A program made the translations under genes and the position numbers. The notes under the pieces were generated by a model, which saw only the letters and a list, made by a program, of their open reading frames with translations, searched no databases and was not told the DNA's origin. From CAZJDV01 sp964544865 (GTDB lineage: Bacteria; Chloroflexota; Dehalococcoidia; Lucifugimonadales; CAJWER01), in assembly GCA_964544865.1 (NCBI GenBank), contig CAZJDV010000049.1, forward strand, positions 1-18,910: a stretch of DNA of 18,910 nucleotides. Reading direction: 5' to 3'. This document shows, one piece after another, positions 8,012-15,378 of this stretch. Each line of letters starts with the position of its first letter. The stretch's first letter is position 1.

Positions 8012-8040
8012 GTGACGCACCTGGCGATTTTGGATATAGT
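8012..8040 (+). promoter_or_regulatory. putative promoter upstream of the FtsX-type permease
   Basis: GTGACG (8012-8017) and TATAGT (8035-8040), 17 bp apart, each match the sigma-70 consensus at 4 or 5 positions. The element lies 67 nt before the ATG at 8107 in a locally AT-rich stretch of an otherwise GC-rich 205-nt gap. Confidence 0.35.
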
Positions 8041-8106
8041 ATTCAAATGACAATATGCACGATCGTGCCTCGCCGGATGATCGAGCTCAGCGGGTTTGCC
8101 TAGCCC

Positions 8107-11100
8107 ATGCGCCCTCTCTCTCTTCCAAGCCTTGTATTGAGACGATTCGCCGACGATTGGTCTCTCCTGGCCAGCATCTTCGTTGGGATAGTCGTCGCCA
8201 CGACGCTGGCGGCAGCCGCTCCGGTCTACGTAAAATCCTTGGAGCGTCTCGGCCTCAACCTGGCGATCGACAGGCTCGAAAGGCCCTATTCGAACATAAG
8301 CGTGTTCGCCTCCAACATCTTGTTGACCGAGGAGAAGCTGCGCCAGACCGATAGCATGCTCGACGAGGCCATCGAAGACAACATCACGCCCATATACGAG
8401 CGCCGCGTAAGGTTCCTGGTTGCAGACACCTTCCGGGCCGGCTTGCCGGGCAGGCCACTGCCCCCGCCGCGTACGTCTCCGGGGAGGTGTTGCCGGGCCT
8501 ACTTCCGCTACCTATCGGACCTCGACCAGAACGTGACGTTCATCGAGGGACGCATGGCGGGCAGCGAGATTCTCAAGGGGCGGAATGGCCCCTTGGTGGA
8601 GGCCGTCATCAGCACCGTCGCCGCCGATCTGTTCGGTCTGGCGGTCGGTGACGTTATCGACGTGACTCCGGCCATCGGCGAGATGGCCAGGATCGACGTC
8701 CGGATCGCCGGAATCATGTTTGCGACCGACCCCTCCGACGACTACTGGGCCATGCCCGCCACCCTGTTTCTCGATCCGCCTCCCCCCGAGGAGGAGGAAG
8801 GACTCGGTGATACGCCGGTGCAGCCGGAGGTGCCGCCCGCCCCACTGTTCACCACTCAGCGGGTGCTGACCGAGGGGGTTGGCCGCACCTATCCGTTCTC
8901 GCTTGTGGAGTCGGTCTGGATCTTGCTGACGGACACGGAGCAATACAAGAAGTGGTCTCTGGCGGAGGCCCGGGACCACTTCACGGGCTTCGAGATCGAC
9001 CTCGCCAGGTCCATGCCTGGATCGAACATGTCTTCCCGGCTTCGCCAGATCCTCGGCGAGTTCGAGCGCAAGGCCTTCTTCTCGAGGGTGCCGCTGCTAT
9101 TGCTGCTGGCGATCACCCTGGCGTCAGTGCTGTTTTATCTGGTAATGATCGTTTCATACCTCGTGCACAGCCGGTCGCAGGACTCGGTGATGCTCAGGAG
9201 CCGGGGTATCGGTACCGTCCAGCTCCTGCGACTGCACTTCCTGGAAGGTCTCTTGATGACAGTCGTGGCCGTGCCGCTCGCGCTATTCGTCGCGCTGGGA
9301 GCCGTGGCCGTCGCAGGAAAGGTGCTGTACCTCAGAGACATGACCGGGGGCGAATTCCTGCCCGTGGAGCTGGAAGCGATGCCGTTTTACGTGGCCGGCG
9401 CGATCGGCCTCCTCTGTTTGGCGATCGTGGTGCTACCTGGTGTCCTGGGCGCCCGCGGAGGAATTCTGGGTCACAGGCTGCGGTCCGGGCGCCCTCCGGC
9501 GTTGCCGCTGCTGCACCGATACAACATCGACATTGCCCTGCTTGTGCTGGGAGGCGTCACATACTGGGAACTGCAATCCGGGGGTCATCTGATATCGGGC
9601 GGGCTACTCAGCCAGCCGGGTGTCAACGAGACATTGCTGCTGGCACCGGTGTTGTTTCTCGTAGTGGTCGCGCTGGGTTTCATGCGTTTCTTCCCCCTCG
9701 CCGTACGTTTTGTGAGCGGGGATTCGCCGGCCCTGCTGCACGTGGGGGCGGGCGCTGCGGTGATCTCGACCGCGGCGATCGTGACCGTGACGGGGCTGCG
9801 CGAAGGCGGCGGCCTCGGCTGGCTCATGCCGGTCGCCCTGGCGTCGGCCGCCGGCGGCATATACCTGGCGACGGCCCGCGCACGAGCGCAATGGTCCCGC
9901 ATCGCAGGACTCGTACTGCAGTCGGCCCTGATAGGTGGATTCGTCTTCCTGGAGCCGCCAAACTCCGGCCAGTTCCTGTTTCTTCCCACTATCGGGCTCA
10001 TTGGCCTGGTTCCCGCCCAGATCGCCTTCATTCTGCTGAAGGGCGTCACCAGGGCCGCGCCGGTCTGGCTCTCGATGGGTCTCTGGCAGATGGCCCGCAA
10101 TCCGCTCCAGTACGCCTGGCTCATGCTTCTGCTGGTCCTCGTCACCGGCGTGGGGATACTATCGACCACGGTGGGCGGCACGCTGGAGCGCAACCAGGAG
10201 GACCGCATCAAGTACACGACCGCAACCGATGTCCGGATCGCCAACGTCCAGACCCTCCGAGGCAGGACACTTCAGGCCGTGAAGGCGCCGTATCTGGACA
10301 TCCCCGGTGTCACGGCCGCGACGGTGGCTTTTCGAGAGGATAGCAGCGCCGCCGCCGTCACCGCCCAGCTTCTGGCGCTGGAGTCCAGGGATTTCCCGTA
10401 CATGTCCTGGTACAGAGACGACTTCTCGACTCTGTCCCTCGGCGGCGTCATGACGGCGATGACGACCCACCCCCGTGTAGAGAGGGTAGTGATTCCCGAG
10501 GGGGCCACCACGATCAGGTTTTGGGTCAATCCACGCGAGGAGATACCCAATCTGTCGATGTGGATGTTGATCGAGACCGGCGGCGGCGTGTTGATGCTTC
10601 CGGCTGGAATTTTGGGACCGCCGGGATGGCAGCTCATGACGGCAGAGATTCCTCGACGGGTACGACACCCGATTAATCTCGTGTCGGTCCAGATATCGGA
10701 GCCGGGAGTGGGCAATATCCACACCGCGGGGCAGATCCTGATCGATGACATCCACGTCAGGGTTGGGCCCGAAGAGCGCATTCAAGTGCTGGAGAGCTTC
10801 GAAGGCCAGAGGCGATGGATGCCGATTATCACGTCCACGCTTATCCCGGACCGCATCACGTCCACGGCGCGCGATTCGCACGGGGGCGCCAGGGCTGGGG
10901 TGTTCACCTTCGGCGAGGAGAACGAGGAGGGTATACGCGGCTTCTACCAGAGTCCCACCGGAGGCCCGCTTCCGGTCGTGGTGAGCACCGCGTTCGCCGA
11001 GGAGACCTCCTTGGGCGTGGGCAGCATCATCATCGCCCGCGTTTCGGGAAGAAGCGTTCCCATGGTTATCAACGGCACCGTGGACTATTTTCCGACGATG

Positions 11101-11757
11101 TCGCCGAACGGCCAGCGGTTCGTACTTACCGATCTGGACAATCTGATGGGCCACGTCAACTTCATGGGCCACCTGAGGTCGATCGCCCCGAACGAGCTTT
11201 TCATCTCGGGATCTCCTGAGACGTATTCGACCTTTCGCGATACTCTGGACAATATTTTCCGATTCACCGGCCGGGTTTACGACCGCACGGGACTGCTGGA
11301 GTCCTCCCGTCTGGACCCCCTGGCGACCTCCGGCTGGAACTCGATGGTGTTACTGGCGCTGGTCATCGTCGTCCTGATGGCGGGCCTGGGCTACTCCACC
11401 TACCTGCTGCTATTCGCCAGCAGGAGCAGGGCCGAGATCGGCTTCCTCAAGTCGCTGGGACTCTCGGGCCGCCAGATGCTCAGGCTGCTCGCCTTCGAGC
11501 ACCTGGCGATCGCTGCGATCGGACTTGGACTCGGCACCTGGGCAGGCTTTCAGACCGCCCGGCTCATGGTTTCGGCGGTGGCGATTACCGAGACGGGAGA
11601 CCGAGCGGTGCCGCCCTTCGTGCTCATCACGGACTGGGGCCTCATGCTGCCAACCTACGGGGCGATTGTGGCGATTTTCGTGGTGGCCGTTGCGATACTG
11701 CACTCGAGCGCCGGAAGGCAGGACCTCCACGCAATCGCGCGGGTCGCGGACGGCTGA
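8107..11757 (+). CDS. giant FtsX/MacB-type ABC permease with internal jelly-roll-like segment
   Basis: Membrane protein of 1216 residues. Hydrophobic segments lie near 19-40, 327-352, 380-404, 426-448, 474-487, 508-530, 545-563, 570-588, 598-615, 623-644, 668-690, and then 1080-1104, 1132-1152 and 1179-1199. The first (after a short cytoplasmic start) and the blocks at 327-448 and 1080-1200 match the two FtsX cores, with the typical RSRxxxxxLRSRG and RSRAEIGFLKSLGLSGRQ elbows. Large extracytoplasmic parts lie at 41-326 (MacB periplasmic-like) and about 691-1079. The second holds a segment (about 794-936) with FWVNPREEIPNLSMWM, GWQLMTAEIP, ILIDDIHV and VLESFEGQRRW, resembling galactose-binding/carbohydrate-binding jelly rolls. 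Such permeases need a LolD/MacB-type ATPase; none is adjacent. No clear Shine-Dalgarno box precedes the ATG. The substrate (lipid, lipoprotein or peptide) is unknown. Confidence 0.85.
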   Translation: MRPLSLPSLVLRRFADDWSLLASIFVGIVVATTLAAAAPVYVKSLERLGLNLAIDRLERPYSNISVFASNILLTEEKLRQTDSMLDEAIEDNITPIYERRVRFLVADTFRAGLPGRPLPPPRTSPGRCCRAYFRYLSDLDQNVTFIEGRMAGSEILKGRNGPLVEAVISTVAADLFGLAVGDVIDVTPAIGEMARIDVRIAGIMFATDPSDDYWAMPATLFLDPPPPEEEEGLGDTPVQPEVPPAPLFTTQRVLTEGVGRTYPFSLVESVWILLTDTEQYKKWSLAEARDHFTGFEIDLARSMPGSNMSSRLRQILGEFERKAFFSRVPLLLLLAITLASVLFYLVMIVSYLVHSRSQDSVMLRSRGIGTVQLLRLHFLEGLLMTVVAVPLALFVALGAVAVAGKVLYLRDMTGGEFLPVELEAMPFYVAGAIGLLCLAIVVLPGVLGARGGILGHRLRSGRPPALPLLHRYNIDIALLVLGGVTYWELQSGGHLISGGLLSQPGVNETLLLAPVLFLVVVALGFMRFFPLAVRFVSGDSPALLHVGAGAAVISTAAIVTVTGLREGGGLGWLMPVALASAAGGIYLATARARAQWSRIAGLVLQSALIGGFVFLEPPNSGQFLFLPTIGLIGLVPAQIAFILLKGVTRAAPVWLSMGLWQMARNPLQYAWLMLLLVLVTGVGILSTTVGGTLERNQEDRIKYTTATDVRIANVQTLRGRTLQAVKAPYLDIPGVTAATVAFREDSSAAAVTAQLLALESRDFPYMSWYRDDFSTLSLGGVMTAMTTHPRVERVVIPEGATTIRFWVNPREEIPNLSMWMLIETGGGVLMLPAGILGPPGWQLMTAEIPRRVRHPINLVSVQISEPGVGNIHTAGQILIDDIHVRVGPEERIQVLESFEGQRRWMPIITSTLIPDRITSTARDSHGGARAGVFTFGEENEEGIRGFYQSPTGGPLPVVVSTAFAEETSLGVGSIIIARVSGRSVPMVINGTVDYFPTMSPNGQRFVLTDLDNLMGHVNFMGHLRSIAPNELFISGSPETYSTFRDTLDNIFRFTGRVYDRTGLLESSRLDPLATSGWNSMVLLALVIVVLMAGLGYSTYLLLFASRSRAEIGFLKSLGLSGRQMLRLLAFEHLAIAAIGLGLGTWAGFQTARLMVSAVAITETGDRAVPPFVLITDWGLMLPTYGAIVAIFVVAVAILHSSAGRQDLHAIARVADG

Positions 11758-11883
11758 CCGGAGGCCTGCCTCATTGAGTAAAGCTGCTCGAAGTTGCCGC
11801 TCCGGCAACGTCCTGGCCGATCTATCACGAGGCGGATTGCCCTGGCTGGGCGTGGCGGCATATGGCCGAAGACGCGACGGCTG

Positions 11884-11892
11884 TGGTAGAAT
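11884..11892 (+). promoter_or_regulatory. putative extended -10 element for L25
   Basis: TGGTAGAAT fits an extended -10 (TGnTATAAT with one mismatch in the hexamer). No -35 is evident at 16-18 bp. It would start transcription just before the hairpin at 11903-11923, about 70 nt upstream of the L25 start. Confidence 0.4.
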
Positions 11893-11902
11893 ATCCTCAC
11901 AC

Positions 11903-11923
11903 GCCCCGATGCGGTATCGGGGC
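11903..11923 (+). terminator. 8-bp hairpin in the L25 leader, terminator-like
   Basis: GCCCCGAT and ATCGGGGC form a perfect 8-bp stem around the loop GCGGT, followed by TCTTTCAT. This is a weak intrinsic terminator for the upstream permease gene, or a leader structure in the L25 mRNA if the -10 at 11887 is used. The uridine run is too short to decide. Confidence 0.4.
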
Positions 11924-11964
11924 TCTTTCATGTCAATGTGGAACGGCCGGGGAGAGGTCCTGCG

Positions 11965-12660
11965 ATGGATACGCTAACGTTGACACTGTCGCCCAGAGAG
12001 GTGACGGGGAAAAAGGTTAAACAGTTGCGGCGCGAGGGTCTGGTGCCCGTGCATCTTTACGGGCGTGGGATGGAGTCCGTTGCGCTTCAAGTAGAGCAGG
12101 GAACCCTGCTTCGAGTGCTCGCCCAATCCGGCCGCAACATTCCGATCACGGTGGGCATAGACGGGACGGATGGCGATAGCATCTGCTTTGTACGCGAGGC
12201 GCAGCGACACCCCGTTACCGAAGAGCTCTTGCACGTGGACTTCCTGCGCGTCGAGGCCACGCGCGTGGTGAGGGTGGAGGTGCCCGTCATACTCGAAGGG
12301 TTGCCGCCCGCGGTCGAAAACCTGGGCGGCATACTATTGCAGCCGTTCTCCACCCTTGAGGTAGAGGCGCTTCCCATAAACATACCCGCGGCATTCCGCG
12401 TGGATGTCACCGGTCTGGAAGACTTCGCGATGTCCATCCGCATCGGTGACATCGCCGTCGCCGCCGACGTCATCATTACCCGTGATTCGGAAGAGATGAT
12501 CGCCAGAGTGGTGCCGCCCAGGATCGAGGAAGAGCCGGTGGACGAAGTGGAAGAGGACGAGCTTCTGGAGGGTGAAGAGGGCGAGGAAGGCGCCGAGGAG
12601 GCTGGTGAGGCGGAGGAGGACGCCGACGAGGCCAGCACTCCGGACCGCCGCCAAAGGTAG
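11965..12660 (+). CDS. rplY: 50S ribosomal protein L25 / general stress protein Ctc
   Basis: Binds 5S rRNA in the large ribosomal subunit. The ATG at 11965 has GGAGAGG (11951-11957) 7 nt upstream and gives 231 residues, the long Ctc/TL5 form. Residues about 1-95 are the L25 domain, with the family landmarks LSPREVTGKKVKQLRREGLV, PVHLYG and HPVTEELLHVDFLRV. Residues about 96-185 are the TL5/Ctc C-terminal beta domain (VEVPVILEGLPPAVENLGG, then LPINIPAAFRVDVTGLEDF). From about 187 the chain becomes a long acidic Glu/Asp tail ending in STPDRRQR; such tails vary in this family. It stands alone, flanked by hairpins on both sides, and is the only housekeeping gene in the window. An in-frame ATG at 11938 is possible but has no ribosome binding site. 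Confidence 0.95.
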   Translation: MDTLTLTLSPREVTGKKVKQLRREGLVPVHLYGRGMESVALQVEQGTLLRVLAQSGRNIPITVGIDGTDGDSICFVREAQRHPVTEELLHVDFLRVEATRVVRVEVPVILEGLPPAVENLGGILLQPFSTLEVEALPINIPAAFRVDVTGLEDFAMSIRIGDIAVAADVIITRDSEEMIARVVPPRIEEEPVDEVEEDELLEGEEGEEGAEEAGEAEEDADEASTPDRRQR

Positions 12661-12689
12661 GCACCGAGGCGGGCCCGACTGCTCTGCGG

Positions 12690-12720
12690 CGAGTCGCGAG
12701 CATACTTGTTACGCGACTCG
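12690..12720. terminator. 9-bp hairpin between convergent genes, possible bidirectional terminator
   Basis: CGAGTCGCG (12690-12698) and CGCGACTCG (12712-12720) form a perfect 9-bp stem with a 13-nt loop, extendable by GCGG/CCGC across a small bulge. It sits where rplY (plus) and the enolase-superfamily gene (minus) converge, and its right part overlaps the last codons and TAA of the latter. There is no U-tract on either strand. Confidence 0.4.
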
Positions 12721-13806
12721 ATACCGCGACAGGACCTCCTCGTTGGGCTCGATGCCGAGGCCGGGCCTGTCCGGCGCGCGGACGTAGCCGTCCTCTACCT
12801 GCAGGTTCTCTTTGAACATCTCGGCCCGCAGCGGGTCCGTCGACGTGCTGTAGTACTCGAGGATCAGCCCGTTGGGAATCGCGCACACCAGGTGGATGTG
12901 CACGTCCTGAGTGCCGTGGGGCGCGATGGGCAGGTCGTGGGCCTGGGCCATTGCGGCGACCTTCATGAACTCGGTAACCCCTCCCATTATCAGCGCGTCG
13001 GGCTGGATGATGGCGGCGCTGCGGCTCTCGATCAGGTCGCGGAACCCGTACTTTGTATACTCGTTCTCGCCCGTGGCGATCGGTATGGACGTGGCCCGGC
13101 TGATCAGCTCGTGTCCCCGGTAGTCGTCCGGGTTGACCGGCTCCTCGAACCATGTGATGTCATAGGACTCGATCTTCCCGGCGATGTCGATGGCCTCGTA
13201 GTAGCGGTAGGCGCAGTTGGCGTCGACCATGACCTTGACGTCCCGGCCCACGGTCTCGCGCACCACCCTCACGCGCTCCACGTCCTCGGCGATGGGTGCG
13301 CCGCCGATCTTCATCTTGACAGCGTTCGCGCCCGAATCGACCGCGACCTCCATCTCGACCGCCAGCTCCTTGAGGCCCTTGCCCTCCTCGTAGTAGCCGC
13401 CGGCGATGTACACGGGGACCTTGTCGGCGAAGCCGCCGAGCAATTTGTAGACCGGCCTGCCGGCGACCTTGCCCTTAAGGTCCCAGAGGGCGATGTCGAC
13501 GCCACTGATGATGCGCGTGGTAATGCCCCGCCGGCCCACTAGCTTGGGCTGCCACATGTCGTCCCAGATCCTCTCGGTGTCGAAGGGGTCCTGGCCGATG
13601 GCGTACTGCTTGAGGTAATCGAGAATTTGCCTGCCGATGCCTTCCGCCTCCTGGACCCCCGCCGAGAGCCCGACGCCGGTGACCCCCTCGTCGGTCTCGA
13701 TTGTCAGCACGTCCAGTCCCGCCGTCGGATAGACGTACCTGCCGTTTCGGATCGGCCGCTTCCTGGGCCAGCGATACGACTCCATTGTGACATCGGTAAT
13801 CTTCAT
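12709..13806 (-). CDS. mandelate racemase/muconate lactonizing enzyme family protein (enolase superfamily)
   Basis: Mg-dependent enzyme that abstracts the alpha-proton of a carboxylate; 365 residues. The start is the ATG at 13806: AAAGGA lies 9 nt upstream, and an earlier in-frame ATG overlaps that box. The N-terminal capping domain (about 1-125) precedes the barrel. The active-site set is complete and falls on the same numbers as in Pseudomonas putida mandelate racemase: K164 and K166 (KMKIG), metal ligands D195 (VDAN), E221 (FEEP) and E247 (TGEN), the dyad D270 (QPDALIMGG) and H297 (APHGTQ), and E317. This places it in the mandelate racemase subgroup, whose members are mostly acid-sugar dehydratases or racemases. 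The specific substrate is not visible. The gene lies 44 nt downstream of the end of the broken GNAT on the same strand, so it may be read with the UroD unit. Confidence 0.93.
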   Translation of the reverse strand: MKITDVTMESYRWPRKRPIRNGRYVYPTAGLDVLTIETDEGVTGVGLSAGVQEAEGIGRQILDYLKQYAIGQDPFDTERIWDDMWQPKLVGRRGITTRIISGVDIALWDLKGKVAGRPVYKLLGGFADKVPVYIAGGYYEEGKGLKELAVEMEVAVDSGANAVKMKIGGAPIAEDVERVRVVRETVGRDVKVMVDANCAYRYYEAIDIAGKIESYDITWFEEPVNPDDYRGHELISRATSIPIATGENEYTKYGFRDLIESRSAAIIQPDALIMGGVTEFMKVAAMAQAHDLPIAPHGTQDVHIHLVCAIPNGLILEYYSTSTDPLRAEMFKENLQVEDGYVRAPDRPGLGIEPNEEVLSRYRVA

Positions 13807-13850
13807 GATAGCCGGTCCTTTCATGAGGGCCCGAGCGGCCCGGTGGCGTC

Positions 13851-14287
13851 TTAGCTTGAACCCAGGTCGAAGATCAACTGGATTTCTCCGGAAGGCGCAG
13901 GTCCGGATATAGGTCTGAATCTGGACTTGTTGTAGAAGCGTTCGGCGCTATGATTGCCGGGAGCGTACCAAATCCCATCCGCTGATACCTGGCGTCGATC
14001 ATGAGCCGCCACAGAGAGCAGCACCGCGGATTCGCCCTCCGGCCAACCGTCTCGTCGGCGAGCATCACGAATCCGATAGGTGTCTCGCCGGCATAGATCG
14101 CGCGGTACCAGGCCTGGTCCGAGAAATGGGCCTTGGCGATCGAGCGTTCGTTCGTCGCTATGAATTCCTGTTGGCCAGGTGCGACCTTCAGATCCAAGAC
14201 AGACTCGAAGTTCTCGGACGTCATTTCACGCAAGGTGATACGTGAGCTGCCGGTGATCCCTTCAACCGTCGAATTCGGATGGCCCAT
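13851..14287 (-). pseudogene. GNAT acetyltransferase with internal out-of-frame deletion
   Basis: The ATG at 14287 overlaps the stop of the UroD-like gene (TGATG), implying translational coupling. The frame reads as a normal small GNAT: ITLREMTSENFESVLDLKVA, WYRAIYAGETPIGFVML, SLWRLMIDARYQRMGFG, the last being the acetyl-CoA pyrophosphate loop. Directly after GFG the frame becomes nonsense (TLPAIIAPNAS...) and ends at 13874. In another frame the expected C-terminus is intact: YAPGNHSAERFYNKSRF, then GEIQLIFDLGSS and TAA at 13851-13853. In normal relatives about 20-25 residues separate these two parts, so a deletion that is not a multiple of three has removed helix 3 and nearby strand sequence. 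The stated span joins both halves. As read, the 137-residue product would lack the C-terminal fold. Confidence 0.82.
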
Positions 14288-15294
14288 CACCGCTCCAGTA
14301 TTTCCCCCGCCGCATCGCGGATGGCGCGGACGTTGGCCTCCGGGGTCTCCGGCTTGAAGGTGCAGCCGGTGCCCAGCATCCATCCCTCATCGCCCATCGC
14401 AGACCGGATTCCACGGGCCTCCCACGCCAGCTCTTCGGGCGCGGCCTCGATCAGATCCGTCCCGTTGTCCAGACCTCCGATGGCGGTCTTTCCGCCGAGC
14501 AGGGCCTTGCCCTGGGCCAGCGACAGGTTCGTCGGGCTTCGGGAGTCCCAGTTGAACGCGTGGACGGGATAGTCCGCCAGATCCGCCAGCATGTTGTTCT
14601 CCTTGCACACGTGCAGCAGGTTGAACTCGCACTCCGGCAGGGCGTTCAACAGCTTCAGGTCGTAGGGGCGGGCGTAGCGGGAGTACTCCTCCCTCGTCAT
14701 GATGTCCGTCGTGGCCCAACTGGTTGTCGCGTAGAAGAGTCCGCCGGCCCCTCGTTCCAGACACGCCTTGGCGAATCGGACGAAGGTCTCGGTAACGACC
14801 TCGAGCGCCTGCTCAACGCTATCCCGATGCTCGCGCAGATGTGACATGAACACTTCCTCCGAGGGGGCCAGCCGGGCGGCGATCGAGAGGGGAGTGAAGA
14901 CGGTCATGAGGACCGGCACTTGGTTATCCAGACCCCGCGCTATCGTATCCAGTGCGCCAAGGTGCTCTCCAAGCACGCCGCGATTGGGGTCCAGCACCTC
15001 CAGTTCCAGCCAGTCCTCCGGCTGCCGGATGGGCCACCCCGCCGCCAGAGGAGCGTCGTCGCCCGAGTACCGCATCTTCAGGCCCCAGTCCTCGGCGTGG
15101 TAGGACGCGCGCGGGTTCAGCTTCATGAAGTCCCAGTCGTATCGGCGCTGGAAGCCTAGCATGGCCTCAGCCAGGCGGTCCGGCGAGGTCTCCTCCCCAT
15201 AGAAATGGCGCCACATGCTGACCGGCGGCCGGTCCACGTCCGCTCCCCGCAGCGCGGCGCGGACGCGCTCCTGGTGGTCCATCCGGTCTGTCAT
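14287..15294 (-). CDS. uroporphyrinogen decarboxylase (URO-D)-like protein
   Basis: TIM-barrel protein of 335 residues. GAGGA lies 5 nt before the ATG at 15294. The N-terminus MTDRMDHQERVRAALRG, then DRPPVSMWRHFYGEE, WDFMKLNPRASYHAEDWG, and the late segments LLHVCKENNMLADLADYP, FNWDSR and LGTGCTFKPETPEANVRA follow the order of URO-D superfamily proteins, with the conserved C-terminal G-x-G-C region. Family members are true heme-pathway decarboxylases or corrinoid methyltransferases. With no heme or corrinoid genes nearby and a divergent N-terminus, this is more likely one of the many catabolic paralogues of unknown substrate. It is cytoplasmic. Its last base pairs overlap the start of the broken GNAT, and a good promoter lies upstream (15339-15368). 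Confidence 0.88.
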   Translation of the reverse strand: MTDRMDHQERVRAALRGADVDRPPVSMWRHFYGEETSPDRLAEAMLGFQRRYDWDFMKLNPRASYHAEDWGLKMRYSGDDAPLAAGWPIRQPEDWLELEVLDPNRGVLGEHLGALDTIARGLDNQVPVLMTVFTPLSIAARLAPSEEVFMSHLREHRDSVEQALEVVTETFVRFAKACLERGAGGLFYATTSWATTDIMTREEYSRYARPYDLKLLNALPECEFNLLHVCKENNMLADLADYPVHAFNWDSRSPTNLSLAQGKALLGGKTAIGGLDNGTDLIEAAPEELAWEARGIRSAMGDEGWMLGTGCTFKPETPEANVRAIRDAAGEILER

Positions 15295-15317
15295 GGCATT
15301 CCTCGCGATATCAGGTG

Positions 15318-15361
15318 TTGGGGCATACGCCTAGCCTCACCGTAGATGCGCTCCGCCCCAA
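15318..15361. repeat. 7-bp inverted repeat around the UroD promoter
   Basis: TTGGGGC (15318-15324) and GCCCCAA (15355-15361) are exact inverted copies 30 bp apart. One arm abuts the -35 box of the minus-strand promoter and the other lies just after the predicted transcription start. It could be an operator or an mRNA stem; a chance match is possible. Confidence 0.3.
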
Positions 15362-15368
15362 ATGTCAA
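15339..15368 (-). promoter_or_regulatory. putative sigma-70 promoter of the UroD/GNAT unit
   Basis: On the minus strand a perfect TTGACA (15363-15368) is followed 18 bp later by TACGGT (15339-15344). The predicted start would give a leader of about 40 nt before the ATG at 15294. The -35 box begins 11 bp beyond the end of the upstream phosphotransferase frame (15379). Confidence 0.5.
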
Positions 15369-15378
15369 GGATCACCCG

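Noticed and set aside
8952..10343. 463-codon plus-strand frame inside the permease gene
   Set aside because: It is another frame of a gene with consistent membrane segments, its product is Arg/Gly/Ala-rich with no motif, and it has no ribosome binding site of its own.
10159..11172. 337-codon minus-strand frame opposite the permease
   Set aside because: Antisense shadow rich in His, Arg and Gly, with no recognisable domain.
14133..14357. Plus-strand frames opposite the GNAT and UroD genes
   Set aside because: Antisense to recognisable families; no motif or ribosome binding site.
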